Shown piece after piece: positions 1-8,830 of a stretch of DNA of 64,000 nucleotides. The notes below the pieces were generated by a model. It was not told where the DNA came from and searched no databases. It worked only from the letters and a program-made list of their open reading frames with translations. The stretch is from contig CBFDEC010000003.1 in NCBI GenBank assembly GCA_965603725.1, forward strand, positions 57,149 through 121,148. Reading direction: 5' to 3'. Position numbers and translations under genes: made by a program. The first letter of the stretch is position 1, and each line of letters begins with the position of its first letter. The DNA comes from JAGGSN01 sp965603725. Lineage in GTDB: Bacteria > Zixibacteria > MSB-5A5 > UBA10806 > 4484-95.

Positions 1-882
1 CTTCGCACCAATCGTTACCACTCATATAACCACAGTCTTTTTTCCGGCAGCCAGAATAACTATCATGGCCGCGCCACAATGGCTGATCCTCTTATGGTTC
101 AGGAGGGCGACAGCCTGATTTTCTTTACCTGGTATGATATCGAAAATAATTATGATTATGCTTATGTGGAATTGTCCACCGATGGCGGTCAGACATTTAA
201 TACGATTCCCGGCAATATAACGACTAATTATAATCCAAACGGAAACAACCACGGCAATGGCATCACCGGATCATCTAACGGCAACTGGGTTGAGGCGAAG
301 TTTCCTCTTGATGATTATATCGGCGCTTCGGTATTGATTGAGTTTTCGTATTTTACTGATAGTTATGCTCTTGGCGAGGGCATGTATGTTGACGATGTTT
401 ACCCGCTTGAAACATTCGAAGAGGAACTGATCATTTCATCTGACATTACAGAAAACTCATATTTGATTGAGGGACGTGAAAACGGGATGTATTATTACAA
501 GGTGAGAGCTATTGATGCTGAAAACCAGTGGTCCGGTTTTTCAAATAGCGAGGAGGCTATAGTCGATGTTGAAGTTTCCGTCGAAAGCGGCATTGAAGTC
601 CCATCGGAGTTTACCTTAAAGCAGAATTACCCAAATCCGTTTAATGCTCAAACCAGAATCGCTTTTTCGCTTGCCTCCCCCGGTAATGTGAAACTTGAAG
701 TTTTCGATATCACCGGCAAACTTGTACGAAAAATAGTTGATGCAAGACTGAAGGCAGGTAATCACCAGGTGATTTGGGATGGTAAAAACGATAGCGGCAG
801 AATTGTCTCCAGCGGGATCTACCTGTATAGACTATCGGCGCCCGATAATTCATCCATGCGCAAGATGACGTTTGTGAAATAA
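1..882 (+). CDS. Secreted protein with C-terminal sorting domain (5' end outside window)
   Basis: The reading frame is open from base 1, so the start lies upstream of the window. The visible 293 residues begin in a beta-rich region (FSGSQNNYHGRATM, then an acidic stretch ending GMYVDDVYP) that resembles the domain found in secreted M6-type (immune inhibitor A-like) peptidases and MAM-like adhesion modules. A short fibronectin-like segment follows, and the last 95 or so residues form a FlgD-like / type IX sorting-like tail with NYPNPFN, VIWDGKNDSG and SGIYLYRL. Such tails are normally removed when the protein is exported across the outer membrane. No catalytic motif is visible in this part, so the enzymatic function, if any, is unknown. 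The sorting tail is certain; the peptidase assignment is a guess. Confidence 0.8.
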   Translation, partial: LRTNRYHSYNHSLFSGSQNNYHGRATMADPLMVQEGDSLIFFTWYDIENNYDYAYVELSTDGGQTFNTIPGNITTNYNPNGNNHGNGITGSSNGNWVEAKFPLDDYIGASVLIEFSYFTDSYALGEGMYVDDVYPLETFEEELIISSDITENSYLIEGRENGMYYYKVRAIDAENQWSGFSNSEEAIVDVEVSVESGIEVPSEFTLKQNYPNPFNAQTRIAFSLASPGNVKLEVFDITGKLVRKIVDARLKAGNHQVIWDGKNDSGRIVSSGIYLYRLSAPDNSSMRKMTFVK

Positions 883-965
883 TTTTTGCCATCCAGCGAT
901 TTTTCCTTATAGTATTACTTATTGGAGAAATCAGCCGGCTGATGAATAGGTTGTAAAGTAAAGAA

Positions 966-1004
966 GGACAGACTTTGCCTGGCGCCCTTCAGGGCAATCT
1001 GTCC
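966..1004. repeat. Palindromic repeat (GGACAGA ... TCTGTCC)
   Basis: An inverted repeat with outer arms GGACAGA and TCTGTCC and inner arms TTGCC and GGCAA lies in the gap between the secreted protein and holA. The outer arms resemble those of the element at 12089-12136, which suggests one dispersed repeat family. There is no T-run, so I do not call it a terminator. Confidence 0.5.
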
Positions 1005-1072
1005 AGGCGGGATAAAAAACTGCCCTGCTTAAAATTCAGATGAATACGAACAGTGTGCATAAATGAGTAATC

Positions 1073-2089
1073 ATGGGATTATTATCTAAATATAAGAGAT
1101 ATTATTTTTTTTACGGCAGCGACGAATACACCAAGATGAAAAAAGTCAGATCGCTGGTGGACAGCGTTATTGAAAAGGGATTTGAGGAGTTCGATTATAG
1201 TATTTTTGAGGGACGCGGTCTTGATGCATCTCTGCTGATTAACACCGCTTGTTCGCCGCCTTTTGGATCACCGCTGCGGGTTGTGCTTCTACGTAATCTT
1301 GACAAAGCTTCTCCCCGGGGTTTGGATTTAATTGAAAAATTCATCGGCTCGATTCCGGATTACACAACTCTTGTAATGACCAGCGGCAGAGGGATAAAGT
1401 CCACCGATGGCAAAAAGAAAATAGATAAACGGAAGAAAATCTATAAAACCCTATTTGCCGATAAAAATTCATGCAAGGAGTTTACCGAACCAACTCCTGC
1501 ATCAGCGGTTAAGCATGTTCTGAATACTGCCGGGGATTATGATATAGAGATTTCACATGAGGCAGCCGCCCATCTTGTAGAGACTGTGGGCTGCGATATA
1601 GGACGTTTAGAGCAGGAGTTAAATAAGCTGATTCTTTATACCGGAGCCGATAAAGCTGTCAAAAAGGACGATGTCGCTTTAGTGTCGGGAGCAGGCGCAA
1701 TCGGTACCGTGTTTGATTTACCTGAAAAGATTGTTGACGGTGATATAGTCGGGGCTTTGAGGCTTTTACATAACCTGCTGTTAACCCGTCAACCCGAGGG
1801 AACGATACTTTTTAGAATTAAGGATTATTTTTTAAATTTAAATATGGTTAAGCTTCAGAACATATCCTCAAATGTTTTGGCTGCCAGGTTCAGGCTTTTA
1901 CAAAAAACGGCTGAAAGCCTGGTAAAAGCCTCGAAAAAATTATCCTTTGAATGTATAAGTAATTGTTTGCATTTGGTTTACGAAGGTGAGACCGAATTGA
2001 AATCAGCCGGCTTGAAAAATGATATTGTTCTTGTCAAACTGGTTTCCAGCCTGGGAATCGAAATCACCGGGAATAAAAGTCAGTATTAA
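1073..2089 (+). CDS. holA: DNA polymerase III subunit delta
   Basis: Encodes 338 residues, the usual length for the delta subunit of the clamp loader. Delta opens the beta sliding clamp as part of the DNA polymerase III holoenzyme. The N-terminal GSDEY segment followed by a long helix, the EFTEPTPASAVKHVL linker and the helical ETVGCDIGRLEQELNKL block match the HolA family. As is usual for delta, there is no complete Walker A motif. It is followed after 19 bases by the sigma factor gene and is probably co-transcribed with it. The ATG at 1073 is the first in-frame start; the Shine-Dalgarno sequence is weak. Confidence 0.9.
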   Translation: MGLLSKYKRYYFFYGSDEYTKMKKVRSLVDSVIEKGFEEFDYSIFEGRGLDASLLINTACSPPFGSPLRVVLLRNLDKASPRGLDLIEKFIGSIPDYTTLVMTSGRGIKSTDGKKKIDKRKKIYKTLFADKNSCKEFTEPTPASAVKHVLNTAGDYDIEISHEAAAHLVETVGCDIGRLEQELNKLILYTGADKAVKKDDVALVSGAGAIGTVFDLPEKIVDGDIVGALRLLHNLLLTRQPEGTILFRIKDYFLNLNMVKLQNISSNVLAARFRLLQKTAESLVKASKKLSFECISNCLHLVYEGETELKSAGLKNDIVLVKLVSSLGIEITGNKSQY

Positions 2090-2108
2090 TTGTATATATA
2101 GGTGAAAG

Positions 2109-2699
2109 ATGACGTCGGCTCAAAAAGATGAAGATCTTCTGGTTATTGAACGTGTTTTGACCGGTGATGATAATGCGTTTGAAATACTGGTCAAAAGGTA
2201 TCAGAAAAGGATTTATTTTTTGGCACTTAGAATGACAAAAAGCCATGATATCGCCGATGAACTGGCTCAGGAGAGTTTTGTGAAAGCATACATGTCTTTG
2301 TCCGGATTCCAGAAGGGGAAAAGCTTTTATACATGGCTTTATCGAATCGCTGTTAATCTGATTTTTAATTATTTGAAGCATTCGAGTTATTCGGTTTCGC
2401 TCGATACTCCGGCTGGCCGGACGTATCTTGAAAACATTCCCAAAAGCCCTGATCAGCTCAGCAGGTTAATCAGCCAGGAGCAGATAAAGATTTTTCAAAA
2501 AGCTCTGGACGACCTTCCTCATGCACAGCGAGCAATCTTTATGTTGAGGGTGTATGATGGTTTTTCATATGAAAGAATTTCTGAAATAATGGGTTGTTCC
2601 GTAGGTACTGTAATGTCGCGCTTATTCAGAGCCCGGAACAAACTTAAAAGCGCGCTTATTGAAACTGAAAAGAGAAAAAATGGCAAACTGCAAAAATAA
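2109..2699 (+). CDS. RNA polymerase sigma-70 family (ECF-like) sigma factor
   Basis: Encodes 196 residues with sigma region 2 near residues 25-90 (DELAQESFVKAY and YTWLYRIAVNLIFNYLK) and region 4 near 135-185 (LPHAQRAIFMLR, then the helix-turn-helix GCSVGTVMSRLFRARNKL). Regions 1.1 and 3 are absent, as in ECF factors. The start follows AGGTGAAAG at good spacing. The next gene overlaps its end by 20 bases and encodes a zinc-finger anti-sigma factor, so the pair probably forms one envelope-stress regulatory switch. Target promoters cannot be read from the sequence. Confidence 0.93.
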   Translation: MTSAQKDEDLLVIERVLTGDDNAFEILVKRYQKRIYFLALRMTKSHDIADELAQESFVKAYMSLSGFQKGKSFYTWLYRIAVNLIFNYLKHSSYSVSLDTPAGRTYLENIPKSPDQLSRLISQEQIKIFQKALDDLPHAQRAIFMLRVYDGFSYERISEIMGCSVGTVMSRLFRARNKLKSALIETEKRKNGKLQK

Positions 2700-3666
2700 A
2701 AAATTGATTGGTCCTTACCTTGACGGTCAACTTGGCGAATGCCAGTGGCTGGATGAGCATATTGCCGAATGTCCTGAATGTCTGGCAGAATATGAAATGG
2801 TCCAGAGGATTGCTCATATTGCCGAAAAGGTTGATTTTGCACCTCAGGAAAGCAATTACTGGAAGAATTTCCCGACTCGAGTTTCGGCACGTATAGCGGC
2901 TCGCCAGCGTCCCCGATTTTATACCAGAGTCTTAGAAAATATCCTGGGCAGTAAATTGCTGGTTCGAATTGCCGCTCCTGCTGCAGTGGTCTTAATCGGT
3001 GTTTTGATATTCAAGATAGCTAATAATTCCGGCAATTTAAATCCTGAACCTCGGGTTGACGTTATTGCCTCAACCGAGGCTGTTGTCAATAATGTAGAAC
3101 ATGCTAATATACCATTTACCCCTATTGATGAAGTTGCAGAACCGGTTTTGCCGATAGTTGAACCTGCAGAAGTTAACGTTAACCATATTGCTGAATTGGC
3201 AGATGTCGAGTCTTTAAAAGTTTCTGGATCTGACTTAGAGCAAATGAACAACCGCTCAAATGAGCTCGGTCAGGTTAAGGATGAGTTGGTTATCAGGGAT
3301 TTCACAACGGATGATATACATGTGTCAATGACGCATCGACGCAGTCAGGCTGAATTAGGGCTCAGTGACTTAGCCTGGACAGAATTGACCAGGGTAAAAA
3401 GTATAGATATTTTAAATCCTGGTAGTTTAGATACCGACCAGGTGATCAGGTATCAAATCATAGCGGGTTCAAATTCGAGCCTGGCGCCTCTGTCTTCGCA
3501 CCGCGAGGCTGCAGGCAAATATTTCGCTCCTCAATGGTCTTTATCCAGGGATGCTTATAATCGATCTGTTGCCTCGAATTGGGGATATGCCAGCGGCGAT
3601 AACAACTTCAATTCGGAAAGATTCCGTCATCTAAAACTTGAACTAAAGCTCTCCACTGAAAAATAA
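2680..3666 (+). CDS. Zinc-finger anti-sigma factor with one membrane segment
   Basis: Encodes 328 residues from the ATG at 2680, inside the 3' end of the sigma gene (20-base overlap). An upstream TTG at 2659 is possible but less likely. The N-terminal domain carries the anti-sigma zinc signature HxxxCxxC (HIAECPEC), which normally holds the cognate sigma factor inactive in the cytoplasm. A hydrophobic segment near residues 97-115 (AAPAAVVLIGVLIF) is the probable membrane span. The remaining 200 or so residues would be periplasmic; they are rich in Val, Glu and Asn and match no domain I recognise. The periplasmic part is presumably the sensor. The anti-sigma role is well supported; the signal is unknown. 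Confidence 0.85.
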   Translation: MANCKNKKLIGPYLDGQLGECQWLDEHIAECPECLAEYEMVQRIAHIAEKVDFAPQESNYWKNFPTRVSARIAARQRPRFYTRVLENILGSKLLVRIAAPAAVVLIGVLIFKIANNSGNLNPEPRVDVIASTEAVVNNVEHANIPFTPIDEVAEPVLPIVEPAEVNVNHIAELADVESLKVSGSDLEQMNNRSNELGQVKDELVIRDFTTDDIHVSMTHRRSQAELGLSDLAWTELTRVKSIDILNPGSLDTDQVIRYQIIAGSNSSLAPLSSHREAAGKYFAPQWSLSRDAYNRSVASNWGYASGDNNFNSERFRHLKLELKLSTEK

Positions 3667-3782
3667 CGTTCAATATTTCTGCTCTGCAAGTTTAAAGCGC
3701 TGATAATAGGTTTCGGCATCTATTAACCCAGATTTTGCAGTTAAATAATCGGATATAATGAGTAACTTGTTATTGCTCAACG

Positions 3783-3842
3783 CGTAGGGGCGTCCTACAG
3801 ATCCGTATGGATATGGCAATACGCCCCTACGGCAACTTTTTT
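3783..3842 (+). terminator. Long inverted repeat with T-run after the anti-sigma gene
   Basis: The 11-base arms CGTAGGGGCGT (3783-3793) and ACGCCCCTACG (3821-3831) are perfectly complementary. The 27-base loop contains a further small palindrome (ATCC-GTAT-GGAT), and a T6 run lies at 3837-3842. This is a plausible intrinsic terminator for the holA-sigma-anti-sigma transcript. The GTAGGGGCG / CGCCCCTAC arms recur in the hairpins at 12467-12487 and 12642-12669, so this is also one member of a dispersed palindrome family. The rest of the 3667-4067 gap is AT-rich and I see no gene in it. Confidence 0.6.
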
Positions 3843-4067
3843 ATTGTCATTATTTCTTTAAACCTATTTGATAATTCTATGTTGGTAAACTACTTGATTT
3901 ACCTTATCCATCTTACAACTATTCAACTGTAAAATCTGGGATAACAGGTTTTAGTGAATATCATTAGCTAAATTAATTTATTTTATTCGCTGAAAATATT
4001 TGCCATATGTAATATTTTATATATATTTACATGTTGAAGGTGGAGAGGAGCCAGAGAGAGATATCTT

Positions 4068-5240
4068 ATGTGGCTCGTTTTTTTATTGGTTTTGGTTTTT
4101 TTTGCTTACGGTGTATTCGAATACAGGCGTCATAGCTATAACATTAACCAGATTCCGATACGTATCCATATTAATGGGACTCGGGGCAAATCATCTGTAA
4201 CCCGTTTGATTGGCGGCGGTTTGAAAGATGGAAACAAGCGAGTTTTTATAAAAACCACAGGTTCCAGGCCTCGAATCATTGATATTGATGGCAATGAATT
4301 TCCAATTGGAAGAGTCGGAGCGGCCAATATAATCGAACAGCTTAAGATTACTCGTCAGGCCGTTGTCGATAAGGCCGAATACTTTATCGTGGAATGCATG
4401 GCGTTGTTTCCAGGCCTTCAGTATATTACAGAACATCAAATGGTCCGTTCTCAGGTGGGAATTATCACGAATATCCGGGAGGATCACCTTGATGTTATGG
4501 GCCCGTTGGTTGAAGATGTAGCAGATGCTATATGCAACACAATCCCTAAAAACGGGATTCTTTTTACTGCCGAGACAAGATTCTTGGAGATGATCCAGAA
4601 ACGGGCTTCCGCATTGGGGACCAAAGTTATCAGGGTAAATCCGGAATCCATCAGCGCTGAAGATTTGAGCGGATTGTCCTATCTTGAACATAAAGATAAT
4701 ATGGCCATAGCACTGGCAGTTTGCGAGCATTTTGGGGTGGATAAAAAATCTGCTTTGAAAGGAATGTATGCGATCAAATCCGATTTCGGCTCTATGAAAA
4801 AATATACTCTGAAAATCAATGATAAGACAATTGAATTCATCAATGCCTTTGCCGCGAACGATCCTGACAGCTATCGCACTATCTGGGAAATGTTTCACCT
4901 TCACAGGAACGCCGACAAAAAACTGATTGTTTTGATTAATTCGCGCCGCGATCGGATTCAGCGGGCAGAACAGCTTGGCGAATTAATAGCCAGGGAACTG
5001 GAAGGGGACTATTTTATAGTTTGCGGCGAATATACTCATCCCCTTGTGCACCGGGCGATCAAGAGCGGTTTATCGCCTGATTTAATAAAAGATATGAGAA
5101 AAAATTCAATCGATGAAATTTTTAATTTTATTTACGACCTCACAATCAAGGAATCCATGGTTATCGGAATTGGTAATATTGTGGGGTTGGGTGAGGAAAT
5201 CGTAGGCTATTTTGTAAACAAAGGGAGAATGGTTGCCTGA
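4068..5240 (+). CDS. pgsB: Poly-gamma-glutamate synthase subunit PgsB/CapB
   Basis: Encodes 390 residues, the usual length for CapB/PgsB, the ATP-dependent amide ligase that polymerises glutamate through gamma-carboxyl links at the inner face of the cytoplasmic membrane. A single N-terminal membrane helix (residues 2-16) is followed by a Mur-ligase-type P-loop, NGTRGKSSVTR, near residues 36-45. Further family blocks are EDHLDVMGP and the FNAFAANDPDS region. It overlaps the CapC gene by 8 bases and starts a tightly packed cluster. A CapA/PgsA homologue is not next to it. The family assignment is strong; the actual polymer made in this organism is inference. Confidence 0.92.
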   Translation: MWLVFLLVLVFFAYGVFEYRRHSYNINQIPIRIHINGTRGKSSVTRLIGGGLKDGNKRVFIKTTGSRPRIIDIDGNEFPIGRVGAANIIEQLKITRQAVVDKAEYFIVECMALFPGLQYITEHQMVRSQVGIITNIREDHLDVMGPLVEDVADAICNTIPKNGILFTAETRFLEMIQKRASALGTKVIRVNPESISAEDLSGLSYLEHKDNMAIALAVCEHFGVDKKSALKGMYAIKSDFGSMKKYTLKINDKTIEFINAFAANDPDSYRTIWEMFHLHRNADKKLIVLINSRRDRIQRAEQLGELIARELEGDYFIVCGEYTHPLVHRAIKSGLSPDLIKDMRKNSIDEIFNFIYDLTIKESMVIGIGNIVGLGEEIVGYFVNKGRMVA

Positions 5241-5697
5241 ATCAACTTTAATAATGCAGGCTATCGGATTGGGGCTCGTCCTGAGTTTGATATTCTCGGA
5301 GACCCTTGGCCTGGCTGCCGGTGGTATGGTTGTTCCCGGTTATATTGCGCTGATGATTCATCAGCCTTTGAGAATACTGGGAACAATTATCGTAGCGTTA
5401 CTAACATTCTTTACAGTTAAACTGCTGTCGAATTACATGTTTCTGTATGGCAGACGGCGTACTGTGATGATCATTATGGTAGGTTTTTGTTTCGGTTGGG
5501 CGTCCCGTGAATTTTTTGTAATTACTCCATCCGGACTGACGGTTGAATTTCAAGCTATCGGTTATATTATTCCCGGTCTGATCGCCAACTGGATGGAGCG
5601 TCAGGGCGTCGTTCAGACAATATCCATGATGATTGTGGCCGGCGTTCTGGTAAGGATGTTTCTTATGATATTTTCTGGCGGGGAGGTGATATTATGA
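5233..5697 (+). CDS. pgsC: Poly-gamma-glutamate biosynthesis membrane protein PgsC/CapC
   Basis: Encodes 154 residues, almost entirely hydrophobic, with four to five predicted membrane helices and the family features SETLGLAAGGMVVPGYIAL near the N-terminus and GYIIPGLIANWMERQG near the end. CapC is the membrane partner of CapB in the poly-gamma-glutamate synthase complex. The start is a TTG at 5233 preceded by GGGAGA and overlapping the last 8 bases of capB, which implies translational coupling. The next gene begins in an ATGA overlap at 5694. Confidence 0.92.
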   Translation: MPESTLIMQAIGLGLVLSLIFSETLGLAAGGMVVPGYIALMIHQPLRILGTIIVALLTFFTVKLLSNYMFLYGRRRTVMIIMVGFCFGWASREFFVITPSGLTVEFQAIGYIIPGLIANWMERQGVVQTISMMIVAGVLVRMFLMIFSGGEVIL

Positions 5698-6836
5698 GGC
5701 GACAGATTGGCAAACCCTCATACTTACTTTTAGTATTTTTAGCTTTGCTGTCTTTGTTTTTATTTTATCTGGCGGAGAAATCTCAAACGCCCCGCAGGGC
5801 CGCTTATTACAATCAAAAAATAGAAGCCGCTCAGCTTGCTAAAGACGCCCAGGAGATTATCAAGAAGGAACTTAGCAAGCATGGTTATGTTATCGATATT
5901 CAAAATGATCCCCATTTATCCGGTCTTATTGGTTCGCAGTATTCGAAAATCACTACCGACCGGGGCTATATTCGCGACAAGTTGATTTCAACTAATACCA
6001 ATAATGCGGCGGTCTTAATTGATCTGTATTACAGAGCCGGTTTGAGGCCGGGTGATTATGTAGCGGTGACTCTTACCGGTTCATTTCCGGGTATGAACAT
6101 AGCGGTTTTGGCCGCCTGTAAAATAATGGGGCTTAAACCGGTAATAATAACGTCTGTGGGCGCCTCTACCTGGGGAGCCAACTGGGAAGAACTAACCTGG
6201 CTGGACATGGAATCTGTTTTAATTGAAAACAACATCTGGTCATATAAATCAACTGCCGCATCTTTGGGAGGCGGCAACGATCATGGCCGCGGGCTTTCTC
6301 CTGAGGGTAGAACTTTGCTTAAGAAAGCTATTGATAGAAACGAAGTGGAGTTTATATCATCGATTGATGATGAGACGCGGTCCGGCTCACTGCATAAAAA
6401 TATCGAAAAAAGAATAGAGATATTCGATCGAGTGAAAGGAAATAATAGATATAAAGCTGTTATCAATGTCGGCGGCGGTCTGGCGGCTGTCGGATCCTCC
6501 CAGAACGGAAGACTGATTCCTCCTGGCTACAATGCCCGGCTGTATGAAAGACAGCTTCCCGCTGAAGGCGCCATTACCATACTGGCTAAACGGCTTATCC
6601 CAGTCATTCATCTGCTTCAGCTTTCACAGTTTGCCGAACGATATAATTTGCCGGTTGAAATTACCGATGAACCTAAAATAGGCGAGGGACCGGTTTATGT
6701 TCAAGAGAGGTACTCTATTGCCACAACAATAATGTATACGGTAATACTCGTGGTAGTACTCTGGGGCGCGATACGAATCGATTTCAGATATTATATTTAT
6801 AGAAACAAACATTTATTCGTGCGAAAAAACCGGTGA
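5694..6836 (+). CDS. Poly-gamma-glutamate system protein (PgsW-like)
   Basis: Encodes 380 residues with a signal-anchor helix at residues 10-27 and a second hydrophobic helix near residues 345-365 close to the C-terminus. The large region between them would lie outside the cytoplasm. It contains conserved-looking blocks such as LTGSFPGMN, TSVGASTWGAN and NVGGGLAAVG. I recognise it as the family that NCBI names poly-gamma-glutamate system protein, found beside CapB and CapC in bacteria that lack some Gram-positive components. Its biochemical role is not established. The start ATG shares four bases with the capC stop, so the three genes are translationally coupled. Confidence 0.8.
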   Translation: MRRQIGKPSYLLLVFLALLSLFLFYLAEKSQTPRRAAYYNQKIEAAQLAKDAQEIIKKELSKHGYVIDIQNDPHLSGLIGSQYSKITTDRGYIRDKLISTNTNNAAVLIDLYYRAGLRPGDYVAVTLTGSFPGMNIAVLAACKIMGLKPVIITSVGASTWGANWEELTWLDMESVLIENNIWSYKSTAASLGGGNDHGRGLSPEGRTLLKKAIDRNEVEFISSIDDETRSGSLHKNIEKRIEIFDRVKGNNRYKAVINVGGGLAAVGSSQNGRLIPPGYNARLYERQLPAEGAITILAKRLIPVIHLLQLSQFAERYNLPVEITDEPKIGEGPVYVQERYSIATTIMYTVILVVVLWGAIRIDFRYYIYRNKHLFVRKNR

Positions 6837-6846
6837 CGAGGATAAT

Positions 6847-7731
6847 ATGAAACGAAATCCGATATATTTGATACTGTTCTTAATGGTTGTTTTGACTGCT
6901 GTTGATGTTGCGGCAAGAAATACAATTACACCATTCGGCAGGCCAAAATCGGTCGGTTTTGACAACTATAAAGGCAGGGTTTACACATATTTTTGCCTGG
7001 CAAAGGGTCAGTCGATGGGATTTGCGGTCGAGGGACCGGCACAGGTTGACATAAAAAGCCGAGCCGGGCTAATAAGCGAAAACATCAGGGCTGAATATCA
7101 GGTTCAGGTCTGGGAGGATGAATACCTGGTTGCCGCTAAAAAATATAGAAGCAAACTTATTGATGCCCGGATGAAAAATACCGATCTGCTGCCGGCGGCC
7201 TCCCGGGATTTCAGTTTTGAGGCGCCCTCCGGCATCCATGAATACCGTCTCTGGCTTGTATCTGAAAACATCGACACGGTTTTTGTCAGACTTTATAGAT
7301 CTGAACTTACCGATGACCGGCCTGCTGAAATCGACATGCATCTACTCAGTTATAAACGTCAGGTCCACCTTTACTCGAAAAAGAACCAGACGCCGTATTA
7401 CCTTGTTGATAAAAATGAGGGAACAAGATTAAAAGTAACCGGACCGGCAAATTTGATTATCAGGTCAAGAGCTAATTTTACTTCCTCCATGGACGGTCGT
7501 ATCGGCTATACGCTTTCTGTAATGGAGGATGGCAAAGAGGTCAAGACACTTTCAGCAACCACCTCGAAATCTCTAACCATGGCTTATCAGGACTATACCG
7601 GGGTTGTGCCCTCCAAGCCGACGGAGTTTATTTTTGAAGTTCCGGCCGGTAATCATATATACAATTTCATCTTAAAAGAATCGGCGGCGGCGACTGTCAG
7701 TATTCGTTTTTCAATGCCAAAGCAAGATTAG
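6847..7731 (+). CDS. Exported two-repeat protein of the poly-gamma-glutamate cluster
   Basis: Encodes 294 residues with a clear signal peptide ending near VDVAA (residue 22). I do not recognise the family. The mature protein is an internal duplication: a module of about 115 residues occurs twice. Blocks FAVEGPAQVDIKSRA and FSFEAPSGIHEYRLWL in the first half correspond to LKVTGPANLIIRSRA and FIFEVPAGNHIYNFIL in the second. Both are beta-rich, suggesting two beta-sandwich domains, possibly polymer or carbohydrate binding. The gene lies 10 bases after the system-protein gene and 4 bases before the barrel candidate. Its position suggests a periplasmic role in exporting or holding the polymer. That role is inference. 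Confidence 0.75.
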   Translation: MKRNPIYLILFLMVVLTAVDVAARNTITPFGRPKSVGFDNYKGRVYTYFCLAKGQSMGFAVEGPAQVDIKSRAGLISENIRAEYQVQVWEDEYLVAAKKYRSKLIDARMKNTDLLPAASRDFSFEAPSGIHEYRLWLVSENIDTVFVRLYRSELTDDRPAEIDMHLLSYKRQVHLYSKKNQTPYYLVDKNEGTRLKVTGPANLIIRSRANFTSSMDGRIGYTLSVMEDGKEVKTLSATTSKSLTMAYQDYTGVVPSKPTEFIFEVPAGNHIYNFILKESAAATVSIRFSMPKQD

Positions 7732-7735
7732 AATT

Positions 7736-8797
7736 ATGATATATCGAAAACAGCATAAATGCATATCGGATTTAATCAGGTTTGCTTTTTTAGCTTTAAT
7801 ATTGATCATCATTACCAGTGCGCCGGTTATTACTGAAGCACACAGTATTGATTACAGCCTGAGTTTTAAAACCATATATAATGATAACATCTTAAATTAC
7901 TCAGACGCCGACCTTGACCAGATGGATGATCCCTCGGCGCCGCCTAACAAATTCGGAATCCCGTCAAAAGATGATTATATTTTCAGCCCCGAATTGGAGA
8001 TTATCTATAAAACCAGGTTGGCCGGTCATAGCGCCCATTTTGGTTTGAAAGGGACGTATTATTATTACAAAAAGAACGATATAAAACGATACTATAAGGT
8101 AAAATTGTTTATTAGAAGATATTTTAATAGAAATGTATATATTCAGTCATCGGCCAGTTATCTGCCTGATTATTACTATCGAAACAGTTACAGTTCCACT
8201 GAGGGCTACCAGGAAGCTATGTTTGATAAAATCACCGGCGACATTAAACTGTCTGTAAAATTATTAAAGAAAATCAGGAGCAACCTGTATTATATATATT
8301 CGAGAAAGGATTTTATTCCTTTGTTTGATGAAAGAGATATTACCTCTCATGACTTCAAGGTCGAAACAATCTGTCGTCCGAACAGGTTGTGGAAAGGCTG
8401 GGGGTCTTATACTTTCAGGACAGCCGCAAGCGCCGGCGCCGATGACTCTGATTACCAGCGTGATACATCCTATGATTCATTCCTGTTTACTCTGGGATCA
8501 AGATATTACCTTACGGGATTAAAGGGACTGGGATTTGAAATTGCCGGCCGGGTTAATTACAAGATCGTTTATTTTCAGACTGAGAAGATTACCAGCGAGG
8601 ATCGTTATCGTCTTGGCCGCCAGGATAACCGCTCGTCCTTTAATTTGAGCGCAGAACATGAAATCACATCGAAGCTGGATATAGGTTTTAATTTTAACCG
8701 GATTGTCAAGAAAACCGATCTGCCAGCGGAAGATTTAAAGGAATTTCTTGAATATTCATCCAATTCCTTTTATTTTGTATTAGGTTACGTTTTTTAG
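7736..8797 (+). CDS. Putative outer-membrane beta-barrel protein of the poly-gamma-glutamate cluster
   Basis: Encodes 353 residues: an N-terminal hydrophobic signal (about residues 15-33) followed by alternating short strands rich in Tyr, Phe, Arg and Lys, with no further helix. The protein ends in FYFVLGYVF, and a terminal aromatic residue is typical of BamA-inserted barrels. It starts 4 bases after the two-repeat protein gene and ends the cluster. No named family is evident. It could be the outer-membrane port or anchor for the polymer, replacing the machinery used by Gram-positive producers. The barrel call rests on composition and the C-terminal signal only. Confidence 0.65.
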   Translation: MIYRKQHKCISDLIRFAFLALILIIITSAPVITEAHSIDYSLSFKTIYNDNILNYSDADLDQMDDPSAPPNKFGIPSKDDYIFSPELEIIYKTRLAGHSAHFGLKGTYYYYKKNDIKRYYKVKLFIRRYFNRNVYIQSSASYLPDYYYRNSYSSTEGYQEAMFDKITGDIKLSVKLLKKIRSNLYYIYSRKDFIPLFDERDITSHDFKVETICRPNRLWKGWGSYTFRTAASAGADDSDYQRDTSYDSFLFTLGSRYYLTGLKGLGFEIAGRVNYKIVYFQTEKITSEDRYRLGRQDNRSSFNLSAEHEITSKLDIGFNFNRIVKKTDLPAEDLKEFLEYSSNSFYFVLGYVF

Positions 8798-8830
8798 GTC
8801 TGTTTCAATAATTTTGCCAGGGGAGTGATT

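Noticed and set aside
4191..4904. Minus-strand open frame of 237 codons across pgsB
   Set aside because: Antisense shadow of a conserved ligase with no ribosome site or recognisable product.
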